From assembly GCF_028737265.1 (NCBI RefSeq), contig NZ_JAQZAK010000009.1:62001-126000 (forward strand): DNA of 64,000 nt, in the 5' to 3' direction. The number at the start of each line of letters is the position of its first letter. Within the stretch, counting starts at the first letter, position 1. A program made the translations under genes and the position numbers. Of the stretch, positions 44,081 to 52,087 are shown in pieces. Below the pieces are notes generated by a model, which saw nothing but the letters and a program-made list of their open reading frames with translations, ran no database searches and was not told the DNA's origin. The DNA is from Actinomycetospora callitridis (GTDB taxonomy: Bacteria; Actinomycetota; Actinomycetes; Mycobacteriales; Pseudonocardiaceae).

Positions 44081-44568
44081 GTGGACGGCATCGCGGAATG
44101 GACCCGCGCGCAGGAGCGCGTCATCGACCTCGCGGCGGGCCTGCCCGCGGCCCGGGCGTCGGCCACCGTGCTCGCCTGCCCGGACTGGACGGTCCGTGAC
44201 CTGCTCTCGCACATGGTGGGGCTCGGTGCCGACGTCGTCGCCGGGGACGAGCCCGAGGACCACAACGAGGCATGGACCGCGCGGCAGGTATGGCCGCGAT
44301 GCGCGAGCGCTTCGTCGCGCGGTTCGCGGGCCGGCTCGACCCCGGGCTGCCGCCGATCGCGCTCGTCGGCGAGGGCTGGTCGTGGACGTCGGGGGAGGGC
44401 GAGCCGGCGGTCGAGGTCCGGGCGCCGGACTCCGAGCTCGCCCGCGCCCTGATGGCGCGGCGCTCCGCCGCCCAGCTGCGGGCGTGGACGGTGCGCGGTG
44501 ACGTGGAGCCCTACCTCCACGCCTTCGCCACGCTCGGTCCGCTGCCGGACCGCGACCTCACCGAGTAG
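44081..44568 (+). pseudogene. DinB-like/maleylpyruvate-isomerase-type (TIGR03083) gene, frameshifted and shortened
   Basis: The first frame (GTG 44081) encodes a normal family N-terminus: DGIAEWTRAQERVIDLAAGL, VLACPDWTVRDLLSHMVGLG, DHNEAWTARQ. At about 44288-44292 the frame changes; the second frame gives AAMRERFVARFAGRLDPG and the C-terminal VEVRAPDSELARALMARRSA to TAG 44568. Removing two bases in CAGGTATGG would join them. The joined product would be about 160 residues, shorter than the 200-plus usual for the family, so an internal deletion is also likely. It is probably non-functional. Confidence 0.72.
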
Positions 44569-44581
44569 CCCACCGATCAGC

Positions 44582-45418
44582 TCAACGAATGGTGCGCGGC
44601 GCCTGGCTGGGGAAGAGCAGGCGCACGTCGTCGATCGTCACCAGCCTCAGGTGGATGACCTGCTCGACGACCGCGATGCGCCAGCCGCGCGTCTTGTCGT
44701 TGAGCCGGAGGCCGCGCAGCCAGCGCTGGGCGTGCCGGAACGCCTCGCTCTGCGTCTTGGGGCTGGGCGCGGGACGGCCCTCGGCGCGGTGCCACTCCGC
44801 GATCTGGTCGGCGTCGCCGTGCACCTCGCGCGACGTGCCCGCCCCGGCGGTGGCGGCGGCGATGAGCGTCGGGCCGCAGGCCGCGACCAGCACCGACCAC
44901 CACGTCTCGGCCGTGGGCAGCGAGGTGTCGATGGTGCGGCCACCGGCGAGGCCCCCGCTGGTGGTGACCCCCGCGGCCGCGGTGGGGGCGAAGCGCAGCA
45001 GCGCCAGGGTGAGCTCCTGACCGTCCGGGAACCACAGGCCCAGCGAGGAACGGTCGTCGCGCACGAGCAGGCCGTTGCCGGTGCGGATGCGGTCCTTGCC
45101 GGGGACACCGGGCACGAACAGGGTCAGCAGGCCACCGTGTCGCTGCCGGTTGATGATCAGGTAGGCGTCGTCGCGGACCTCGATCTCGACGGCCAGGCGT
45201 GACACGCGGTCGTCGGGGACGGCGACGTGCCGCGCGGCGCCCGCGCCCTCGTCGCGCCGGCGACCGGTGCCGTCGCCACGGCCGATCGTGACCCGTTCGC
45301 CCCACGGGACCGACTGGGCCCGCTCGGTGCGGACGTCGAGGACGGTGAGCCCGCCGAGGGCCATGCGCGGGGTCCCCGGAGAGGGGGCCTGCGGAGCGCG
45401 GGCGACCGGTCGTGTCAC
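44582..45418 (-). CDS. FHA-like domain protein
   Basis: 278 residues. Near residues 40-150 it resembles a forkhead-associated domain: VTIGRGDGTG as the first strand and loop, VSRLAVEIEVRDDAYLIINR, DRIRTGNGLLVRDDRSSLGL. FHA domains bind phosphothreonine peptides. The C-terminal half is helical with no family I know (AEWHRAEGRPAPSPKTQSEA, FRHAQRWLRGLRLN). GTG at 45418 follows GGGAGG. It is the last gene of an operon with an FhaA-N-like membrane protein and a CvpA-like protein. Confidence 0.62.
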   Translation of the reverse strand: MTRPVARAPQAPSPGTPRMALGGLTVLDVRTERAQSVPWGERVTIGRGDGTGRRRDEGAGAARHVAVPDDRVSRLAVEIEVRDDAYLIINRQRHGGLLTLFVPGVPGKDRIRTGNGLLVRDDRSSLGLWFPDGQELTLALLRFAPTAAAGVTTSGGLAGGRTIDTSLPTAETWWSVLVAACGPTLIAAATAGAGTSREVHGDADQIAEWHRAEGRPAPSPKTQSEAFRHAQRWLRGLRLNDKTRGWRIAVVEQVIHLRLVTIDDVRLLFPSQAPRTIR

Positions 45419-45459
45419 GACACCTCCCGTCCAGCGTGGGCGGGAGGCCCGTGCTGCCC

Positions 45460-46593
45460 CTAGCCGCCCCCGTCGCGGCGGGGTCCCGCCGGCCGACCCC
45501 AGGATACGCGGGGACGGGCCCGGGTCTCCTCCTCGCGGGGACCGCCGACGGGGGTCGGGGCACGGCCGCGTGTGGCGTCCCGGGCGGCGTCCCGGGCCCT
45601 CTCGGCGACCCGCTGCACGAGCGTCGCGCCGCGTCGGGATCCGGGCCGGGGCCCCGCGGTCGGGGTGACCACGGTCGTCCGTGTCCCGGGCGCGTCGGTG
45701 TGCTTCTCGGTGTACGGGGAGCGGGCACCGCCTGCTCCCCGGGACCCCCCGACGGTGTCCCGGGGAGCCCCGGCCGGCCCCCGCGCCTGAGCCGGCCGAG
45801 GTGGGGGCGGAAGAGCCCGCCCGGGCCGGCCGCCTGCCCGCGGCACGGCCGGGCGAGGCCCGGGTGGGGACGGCGGACGGCCGGAGCCGTCAGCCGAGAT
45901 GGGGGGCGCCGCCGGCGGGGACGACAGCGACGACGGGGTCGGGTCCACCGCCGAGGCCGTCGCCACGGGTGTCGCGGCGGGCCGGGAGAAGGCCGCGGTG
46001 ACGAGCACGCGCCCGACCGGGACGTCGGCCCCCGCGAGCAGGTGCAGGAAGGTGCGCTCGGCGAGGCGGCGCGCGTCGGTGTCGCGGGCGTGCTCGAGGT
46101 AGCCCGAGAGCAGCTCGTCGGCGAGCACCTCGAGCGGCCAGCGGGCGGCCACGTCGGCGAGGTCGTCGGGGTGGAACTCCACCCACAGGTGCGGGGCCGC
46201 GACGCGCTGGCCGCGCGGCGTCCACACCAGGGACTCCTCGGACGCGAGCCGGCGGGCGGCGGCGCGGATGAGCCCGTCGCCGTGCACCCACGGCCGGCCG
46301 AGCAGCCCGCGCACGGCGCGACGCACCCGGTCCGAGGCCGTGGGCGGGGCGAGGTCCGTCGTCGGCAGCGCCTCGAGCACCGGGGACGAGCCGTCGCCGC
46401 CACGCGGGCCGCGTCCTGTGGAGGACACGACCATCCACGCCAACCCGGCGGTGCCGGCGACGAGGACGAGCACGAGCAGGGCCATGACGAACGAGCCGGA
46501 GCCGAGCCAGGTCAGGAACAGGAGGCCGACGGCGGCCGCGCCGACGAGCCGGGGCCAGGTGAGGGCGGAGCGGGCAGTGGTCGTCGGGGTCAT
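45460..46593 (-). CDS. membrane protein with FhaA-N (DUF3662)-like region
   Basis: 377 residues. Two hydrophobic stretches at the N-terminus (LVGAAAVGLLFLTWLGSG, VMALLVLVLVAGTAGLAW) precede a 120-residue region (GLIRAAARRLASEESLVW, LWVEFHPDDLADVAARWPLE, VPVGRVLVTAAF) similar in layout to the N-terminal domain of FhaA. The last 150 residues are Pro/Arg-rich and likely disordered. ATG 46593 follows GGAGGT and overlaps the CvpA-like stop by 4 bp. Possibly a membrane partner of the FHA-like protein; function unknown. Confidence 0.65.
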   Translation of the reverse strand: MTPTTTARSALTWPRLVGAAAVGLLFLTWLGSGSFVMALLVLVLVAGTAGLAWMVVSSTGRGPRGGDGSSPVLEALPTTDLAPPTASDRVRRAVRGLLGRPWVHGDGLIRAAARRLASEESLVWTPRGQRVAAPHLWVEFHPDDLADVAARWPLEVLADELLSGYLEHARDTDARRLAERTFLHLLAGADVPVGRVLVTAAFSRPAATPVATASAVDPTPSSLSSPPAAPPISADGSGRPPSPPGPRPAVPRAGGRPGRALPPPPRPAQARGPAGAPRDTVGGSRGAGGARSPYTEKHTDAPGTRTTVVTPTAGPRPGSRRGATLVQRVAERARDAARDATRGRAPTPVGGPREEETRARPRVSWGRPAGPRRDGGG

Positions 46594-47102
46594 CGCGCAC
46601 CTCCGTCGGCGAGCGTGGCGCTCTCGGAGGGCAGCAGCGTGAGCGGGTTCGGCAGGTGCTGTGCGGCGGCACCGAGCACGGAGCTGTCGCGGGCCGCGTC
46701 GCCCAGCCCGGTGGGGCCGAACGCGGACACGACCCCGACGGCCAGCACGAGCAGCATGAGCGCGAGGGCGCCGTGGGCGACGACGCCGAGGGCGCGGTCG
46801 GGCAGACCGGGCCGGCGGAACCCGCCGCCGCGACGGGCGGCGAGGGTCTCGCCGAGACGGCGGCCCACGCCCCAGCCGACGAGGGCGCCGACGAGCGCGG
46901 CGCCGATGATGATCGCCCCGCGCGACACCGTCGCGTCGGGCGCGACGAGCAACGGGACCAGCCAGCGGGCGAGCGCGCCGGCGAGCAGCACGCCGGCCAC
47001 GGCGCCGGCGGCGCGGAGGACGAGTCCGGTGCCGCCACGGCGCCAGCCGCGCAGCGCGGCGATCAGGACCACCGCGAGCACCACCAGGTCCACGACGGTC
47101 AC
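46590..47102 (-). CDS. CvpA-family (colicin V production-like) membrane protein
   Basis: 170 residues with about four membrane spans: VTVVDLVVLAVVLIAALRGW, GLVLRAAGAVAGVLLAGAL, AIIIGAALVGALVGWGVGRR and GALALMLLVLAVGVVSAFGP. The start and the LRGWRRGGTGLVLRAAG loop match CvpA proteins, which are envelope proteins of poorly defined role. GTG at 47102 follows GAGGAGG. It heads the operon with the FhaA-N-like and FHA-like genes. Confidence 0.82.
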   Translation of the reverse strand: MTVVDLVVLAVVLIAALRGWRRGGTGLVLRAAGAVAGVLLAGALARWLVPLLVAPDATVSRGAIIIGAALVGALVGWGVGRRLGETLAARRGGGFRRPGLPDRALGVVAHGALALMLLVLAVGVVSAFGPTGLGDAARDSSVLGAAAQHLPNPLTLLPSESATLADGGAR

Positions 47103-47230
47103 GGGAGCCTCCTCGATGTCCGTGCTTGTCCCGGGGTCGCACACACGACTCCGGCTGACATCGAGTCAACCCCCGCGGACACCGGCCCGGCGGCGGACGA
47201 TCGGGAACTAATTTCCCCCCGCGGGCCCGC

Positions 47231-48706
47231 CTATCCGGTGGCCGGGCCCTGCAGGGGCACGAGGACCTCCTGCATCCCGGGGCTGTCGACGGGACCGCCC
47301 GCGAGCCGGCTCAGAAAGCCGATCACCCCCGCGGAGCCCCAGTGCCACGAGGGCTCGCGGTCCAGGGTCCACGTCCCGTTCTGGCGGGTCGCGGCCCAGT
47401 GCCCCTCCGGGGTGGCGACGGCGAGCAGCCAGGCGCGGGCGTCGCGCGCCGCGGCGGCGAACTCGCCGTCGCCGGTCACGCGGCCCAGGGAGTCGAGGAA
47501 CCAGCCGGTGCCCGCCGCGCCGCTGTTCGTCGAGGCGTGGACGGTCCGGCTGCCCTCGTACTCGGCCCACGCCAGGCCCACCGGCTCGTCCAGGGCGACG
47601 CTGACGAGCCACCGGCCCGCAGCACGCGCCCGCTCGAGGTGGCGGGGGTCGCCGAGGATCGCGTGGGCCTGCAGCGACACCCAGCCGATGCCCGCCGCGC
47701 CCTCCTCCATGCCCGTGGCCCTGTTCGGGTTGTCCGGCGTCAGTGCTCCCGACCCGGCGCCGAGCAGTATCGGCCAGGTGAGGCCTCCGCCGGCGGGCTG
47801 CGCGGTGCGGTCGAGGAAGCCGAGCGCGGCCTCCGCGTCCCGGCGCCAGCGTTCGTCGCCCGTCGCCTGGTACATCCGCAGGAAGACGAACGCCGCGCCG
47901 GCGGTGCCCGAGAGGAACCCGGTGTTGCGCCGCGGCTCGTCGGCGCGCTCGGGCAGCCCGCCGTCGTCGTCGAGGCGGCTGGAGAGGTAGGCCGCGCCGC
48001 CGGCGGCGTGCGCGGCGAGCTCCGGGTCGCCGGTGCGCTCGGCCATCACCGACAGCGCGTAGACGATCCCGGCCTGGCCCTCGCCCATGCCGTGGCGGTA
48101 GGAGGGCGGCTCGCTCCCGCCGTCGACCCAGGCCCACCGGCACATCTGCGGGCACGGCAGGCCGTCGACGCCCTCGGCGCGGTCGAGCACCCAGCGCAGC
48201 GAGTCCCGGGCGCCCGCGCGGTAGCGGTCGTCGCCGGTGGCGTCGCCCAGGCGCCACAGCACCTCGGCGACCCCGGCCGCGCCGTCGTCGAACGAGGTGT
48301 AGGCGCGGGCCGCCGGGCCGTCGGGGTTGACGTAGTCGGGCACCCGGCCGCCGCGCGAGGCGCCCAGCAGGAAGTCGCCCGCGGACCGGGCCCCGGCGAG
48401 GTGGCGCTCGCGGGCCGCCGGGTCGGGAGTGGCCGCGGCGAGCGCGAGCAGCCCGTGCGCGATCCCGGCCGCGCCGACGTCGCGGTCGGTCTGGCGGTTC
48501 GGTGCCTGGATGGCGCTGGTCCACGCGCGGGCGTCGGGCGGTCCGCCGGCCCCGAACGGGTCCGGCACACCGTCGGCGACGAGCCGGTCGGCGAACGCGT
48601 CCGGGAGCGGCGACGGCGTGGGCACGGACGTCCTCTGGCTGGCAGGGGCCTGCGCGCACGACACGGCGAACAGGGCGGCGGCGAGCAGGATGAGCAGTGC
48701 CCTCAC
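47231..48706 (-). CDS. secreted LanC-like alpha/alpha-barrel lipoprotein
   Basis: 491 residues. The N-terminus is a lipoprotein signal (RALLILLAAALFAVSCAQAP; lipobox AVSC). The rest is an alpha/alpha toroid of the lanthionine synthetase C-like family with seven glycine-rich helix starts, for example DVGAAGIAHGLL, FDDGAAGVAEVL, TGFLSGTAGAAF, MEEGAAGIGWVS and HWGSAGVIGFLS. The Cys-Cys-His zinc site of LanC enzymes is not seen, so it is probably not a lanthipeptide cyclase; a sugar-active or binding role fits the operon better. GTG overlaps the deacetylase stop by 4 bp. Terminal gene of the GT2/CE4 operon. Confidence 0.82.
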   Translation of the reverse strand: MRALLILLAAALFAVSCAQAPASQRTSVPTPSPLPDAFADRLVADGVPDPFGAGGPPDARAWTSAIQAPNRQTDRDVGAAGIAHGLLALAAATPDPAARERHLAGARSAGDFLLGASRGGRVPDYVNPDGPAARAYTSFDDGAAGVAEVLWRLGDATGDDRYRAGARDSLRWVLDRAEGVDGLPCPQMCRWAWVDGGSEPPSYRHGMGEGQAGIVYALSVMAERTGDPELAAHAAGGAAYLSSRLDDDGGLPERADEPRRNTGFLSGTAGAAFVFLRMYQATGDERWRRDAEAALGFLDRTAQPAGGGLTWPILLGAGSGALTPDNPNRATGMEEGAAGIGWVSLQAHAILGDPRHLERARAAGRWLVSVALDEPVGLAWAEYEGSRTVHASTNSGAAGTGWFLDSLGRVTGDGEFAAAARDARAWLLAVATPEGHWAATRQNGTWTLDREPSWHWGSAGVIGFLSRLAGGPVDSPGMQEVLVPLQGPATG

Positions 48707-49533
48707 CGGGGGACCACCGCGGCCAGCGAGCCCCGGTTGACCGCGGAGGGCACCGGCGACGGAGCGACCACGCCGAACGTGAAGCCCCGGGCGCGCAGCT
48801 CGTCGATGGCTCGCGGCAGGTACTCGAGCTGGTTCGGCGGGCACTCGAGCGTGTCGCCCGCGTCGTGGAGCAGGATCATCGCCTGGTCGGTGGCCTCGGT
48901 CACGAGGAGGTCGACGAGGGCCTGCGACCCCGGGCACTCGAAGTCGCCGGGCCGGTCGGAGGTCCACTTCCAGTGCACCCCGCCACCGAGACCGAGCCGG
49001 GCCAGGGCGGCGTCACCGGCGGCCGAGCCCTGACCGAAGGGGTACCGGAACAGGTTCGGCCGCTGGCCGGTGATCTCGGTGAGCACCTCGTCGGTCCGCA
49101 CGATCTCGCTCTCGGCCTCCTCGGGGGTCAGGTCCGGGAAGTAGGCGTGGTCCCAGCCGTGGTTGGCGACGACGTGGCCCTCCGCCTGCACGCGGCGCAC
49201 CAGGTCGGGGTACCGCTCGGACTGGTCGCCCTGCAGGAAGAAGGTGGCGGGCACCCGCTTCGCCGCCAGGACGTCGAGGATGTACGGGGTGAGCTGCGGC
49301 GACGGGCCGTCGTCGAAGGTGAGCGCGATCCGGGGCCCGGCTCCCGTCCCGGTCGTCGGCGGCAGCGCCCGGTCGAGCGCCGTCGGGACGTAGCGGGGGC
49401 CGACGAGCGCCTTCTCGCGCTCGGAGCTCGTCGCGACGACCGACGAGGCCACCGAGATCACCACGGTGCCGAGCAGCGCGAGGAGGAAGAAGAGCAGCGA
49501 GCGGACGTTGCGACGCCGGTCGTCGAAGGACAC
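48703..49533 (-). CDS. membrane-anchored polysaccharide deacetylase (CE4/NodB fold)
   Basis: 276 residues. An N-terminal signal anchor (SLLFFLLALLGTVVISVASS) places the domain outside the membrane. CE4 motifs follow: motif 1 IALTFDDGPSPQLTPYI, motif 2 NHGWDHAYFPDL (metal His pair), motif 3 FRYPFGQGS and late ILLHDAGDTLEC. It removes N-acetyl groups from a glucosamine polymer. GTG 49533 lies 12 bp after the small membrane-protein stop. Together with the GT2 synthase it resembles the IcaA/IcaB or PgaC/PgaB logic. Confidence 0.92.
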   Translation of the reverse strand: MSFDDRRRNVRSLLFFLLALLGTVVISVASSVVATSSEREKALVGPRYVPTALDRALPPTTGTGAGPRIALTFDDGPSPQLTPYILDVLAAKRVPATFFLQGDQSERYPDLVRRVQAEGHVVANHGWDHAYFPDLTPEEAESEIVRTDEVLTEITGQRPNLFRYPFGQGSAAGDAALARLGLGGGVHWKWTSDRPGDFECPGSQALVDLLVTEATDQAMILLHDAGDTLECPPNQLEYLPRAIDELRARGFTFGVVAPSPVPSAVNRGSLAAVVPR

Positions 49534-49545
49534 GCCTGCGCGACC

Positions 49546-49725
49546 TCAGCGGAACGGACGCAGGCTGCGGCGCACGATCCGCACCACCAGCAGCAGCGTG
49601 AACAGCACGGTCACCGCCATGAGTACCGCCGCGATGGCGTTGATGCCCGTGGCCGCGGCCAGCGCGAAGCCGGTGGTGCCGCCACCGACCGCGCTCGTGA
49701 GGTACATCGAGTGCTCGCCGTACAT
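49546..49725 (-). CDS. 59-residue single-span membrane protein of the exopolysaccharide operon
   Basis: MYGEHSMYLTSAVGGGTTGF leads into a hydrophobic span (INAIAAVLMAVTVLFTLLLV) and a basic end (RIVRRSLRPFR). ATG 49725 follows GGAAGAGGA. It lies between the GT2 synthase gene (38 bp upstream) and the deacetylase gene (12 bp downstream). In the ica/pga systems a small membrane protein (IcaD/PgaD) supports the synthase; this one is even smaller and not demonstrably homologous. Confidence 0.72.
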   Translation of the reverse strand: MYGEHSMYLTSAVGGGTTGFALAAATGINAIAAVLMAVTVLFTLLLVVRIVRRSLRPFR

Positions 49726-49763
49726 CCGTCCTCTTCCCGATTCTCTCGACGATCCCGATCCGA

Positions 49764-51131
49764 CTACCAGGCCTGGCGGCGGGCGTTCAGACACCGCCAC
49801 GCCGAGACCACCGCGCACAGCTCCAGGAAGAACCCGTAGAAGTCCTCGACCACCAGCACCGCGCACAGCACGACGTCGCGCCACCCGCGGTCGGGGACCC
49901 GCCACATGGACGTCATCCGCTCCAGCCACATCACGCCGAGCGGGATGAGCCCGTACAGCGCGTACCGGAACGGCACCGCGTAGATGATCATCAGCGCGAG
50001 CATCGTCAGGAACAGCACCCGGAAGAACACGCTGAAGCCGAACAGGACGTAGGACAGGCAGTCCAGCCGCGTCGAGGTGGACCAGCCGCGCTTGAGGCAC
50101 TCGTCCATCCCGCCGCGTCCCCACCGCATGCGCTGCACCCAGAGCTCGCGGAACGAGGCGGGCGGGGTGGTGTAGACGTGTGCCTGGCGGGCGGCGGCGA
50201 CGCGGTAGCCGCGCGCCTTGAGCTCCAGGGTGAGTGCGTAGTCCTCGATCAGGGACGTGCCGTCCCACGGCTCGCCGGCCTCGCGGTGGGCGGCGACGGC
50301 CTCGAGCGCGACGTTGCGGTACATCGCCGCGGCGCCGCTGGCGACCGAGACCCTCCAGCGGCGCAGGTCGCGCAGGTCGTCGTACCGGGTGTATTCGAGG
50401 CGCTGCAGCCGCCAGACCAGGCCGCGGCCCGGCGTCGCCCAGTACCGGGCGCAGACCGCGCCGAGCACGGCGTTGCCGCGCAGCTCGTCGGCCATCGCCG
50501 CCACCGTGTCCGGCAGCAGCTCGGTGTCGGCGTCCATGGTCAGCACGAGGTCGGCGCCGCGCGCGGTCTCGCGCCAGCCGTGGTTGAGCGCGCCGGCCTT
50601 CTTGTCCGGGTTGTGCGCCATCTCCACGACCGTCACGGGGTAGCGGCGGGCGATCTCGGCGGTGCGGTCGGTGCAGTTGTTGGCCACCACGACGACCTCG
50701 GCGATGTGCAGCCACTCGGGGACGTCCTGCGCGAGCAGGCCCTCCACCGTGGCCGCGATGCCCGCCTCCTCGTTGTGGGCCGGCACCAGGACGCTGACGG
50801 TGGTGACCGCCGTGGCCGCGGACGTCGCGCGGCGGCTGCTGCGGCCGGTGCGGGGCGAGGTGGGGGCGACGGTCGCCTTCGGTGCCGCGGCCGTCGCCGT
50901 CGGTGCGTCGGCCTTCGCGGGCCGGGCCGGCGCGGGCGTCGGCGTGGGGGAGGGCGCGCGTGTCGGCGCGATGGTGGTGCGCAGCGTGATGGTGGGCGCG
51001 TCGTGATCCGAGGAGCGGCGCGCCGGGCGGGTGCGGAGACCCACGGGACGGGTCACCGGGTCAGCGGGGTCGGAGCTGCGCGGCGACGTCGCGCCCGCTG
51101 GTCCGATCCGTACGGCCTGCCTGCTCGCCAC
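49764..51131 (-). CDS. family 2 glycosyltransferase (exopolysaccharide synthase-like)
   Basis: 455 residues. About 110 N-terminal residues are Pro/Ala/Thr-rich and probably disordered. The GT-A domain follows: VSVLVPAHNEEAGIAATVEG, MDADTELLPDTV (DxD), SLIEDYALTLELK (ED) and QRMRWGRGG (QxxRW), the motifs of processive synthases. Three or so C-terminal membrane spans (VFFRVLFLTMLALMIIYAVP and later) would form the channel. It likely polymerises a hexosamine. GTG 51131 has GAGGTGAC before it. First gene of an operon with a small membrane protein, a CE4 deacetylase and a LanC-like lipoprotein. Its promoter lies in 51132-51403. Confidence 0.9.
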   Translation of the reverse strand: MASRQAVRIGPAGATSPRSSDPADPVTRPVGLRTRPARRSSDHDAPTITLRTTIAPTRAPSPTPTPAPARPAKADAPTATAAAPKATVAPTSPRTGRSSRRATSAATAVTTVSVLVPAHNEEAGIAATVEGLLAQDVPEWLHIAEVVVVANNCTDRTAEIARRYPVTVVEMAHNPDKKAGALNHGWRETARGADLVLTMDADTELLPDTVAAMADELRGNAVLGAVCARYWATPGRGLVWRLQRLEYTRYDDLRDLRRWRVSVASGAAAMYRNVALEAVAAHREAGEPWDGTSLIEDYALTLELKARGYRVAAARQAHVYTTPPASFRELWVQRMRWGRGGMDECLKRGWSTSTRLDCLSYVLFGFSVFFRVLFLTMLALMIIYAVPFRYALYGLIPLGVMWLERMTSMWRVPDRGWRDVVLCAVLVVEDFYGFFLELCAVVSAWRCLNARRQAW

Positions 51132-51390
51132 GTCACCTCACTCGCGTCACCGTGTGCCCACGTCCGTGGTCGCTGCTCACCCGATCGGTGGGCGACCTGT
51201 CAGGGATACCGTACACAGACGGGATTTCGTTACACCATCGTGAGAATTCGGATGTCGCTTTGACGCCGGAGTGTCACTCACCTGCGCTTTCGTCGCCTCG
51301 ATCGGCAGACGGCTGAGACCCGGTTCCGGCGTTCGGCACAGCGACGCCGGCCGGGCCGGTGGGCGTGAGCCGCCCCACTCCGGTCGGGCC

Positions 51391-51396
51391 TACCGT
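51391..51396 (+). promoter_or_regulatory. -10 element for leaderless MOSC gene
   Basis: TACCGT ends 7 nt before GTG 51404, and no ribosome site is present. The rest of the 272-bp divergent gap (51132-51403) shows no gene. Confidence 0.5.
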
Positions 51397-51403
51397 GGGC
51401 GCG

Positions 51404-51973
51404 GTGATCGGCATCGAGATCGTCGGCTTCGTCGTCTCGAGCGGCCACGCCTACGAGGGGCGCCCGGGCGACGGCCCCGTGGCGGTGCCCACCAGCACGC
51501 CCGAGCACATCGAGATCCGCGCGGGGTACGGGGTGGTGGGCGACCGCTACGCGGGGCAGGCCGCGCACCGGGACGCCGCGGTCACCGTGCTCGCCGTCGA
51601 GGCGCTCGAGGCGGTCGCCGCCGAGCTCGGCGTCCCGCCGTTCGATCCCGTCGCGGCCCGCCGCACGATCCTCACCCGCGGGCTGGACGTCGAGGCCCTG
51701 CGCTCCCGCGAGTTCGCCCTCGACTCCGGCGACGGGCCGGTGCGCCTCGGCGGGGGCCGTCCCGCGGCGCCGTGCGCCTGGATGGACGTGGTGCTCGCCC
51801 CCGGTGCGCACGCCGCCCTCCGCGGGCGCGCCGGGGTGCGGTGCGCGGCGCTGGGCTCCGGGACGTTGCGGGTGGGGCCGGCGACCGTGACCGTCCCCGG
51901 CGGCGACAGAGTCGGCGACGATCTCCTGGACGCGTCGCGGGCCGGCGTCCCACGCCGCCGCCTCCGTGCCTGA
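51404..51973 (+). CDS. MOSC-domain protein
   Basis: 189 residues. GIEIVGFVVSSGHAYEGRPG, GVVGDRYAGQAAHRDAAVTV, AARRTILTRGLDVEALRSRE and the conserved cysteine region PAAPCAWMDVV fit the MOSC beta-barrel of molybdenum-cofactor sulfurases and YiiM/YuaD-like proteins. It may carry sulfur or act in molybdenum-linked detoxification. GTG 51404 is chosen for the TACCGT -10; an earlier in-frame GTG (51359 region) lacks support. Confidence 0.88.
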   Translation: MIGIEIVGFVVSSGHAYEGRPGDGPVAVPTSTPEHIEIRAGYGVVGDRYAGQAAHRDAAVTVLAVEALEAVAAELGVPPFDPVAARRTILTRGLDVEALRSREFALDSGDGPVRLGGGRPAAPCAWMDVVLAPGAHAALRGRAGVRCAALGSGTLRVGPATVTVPGGDRVGDDLLDASRAGVPRRRLRA

Positions 51974-52087
51974 CGTGGGCGCTCTCCGTCCCGATCGGAG
52001 CGGAAAGTGCTCACAAATCGGACGGGTCGACGGTGGGATCGGTCTCGACCACGGGTCCGTGATCGCGTCCTGCGGCACGGTCGTGCG

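Noticed and set aside
47221..47230. GCGGGCCCGC palindrome beside the LanC-like stop
   Set aside because: Short and expected at this GC content; no stem-loop with a usable loop.
51230..51243. TTAC-N6-GTGA, similar to a BldD-type box before the GT2 operon
   Set aside because: The half-site spacing is one base longer than the consensus I recall, and there is no second site.
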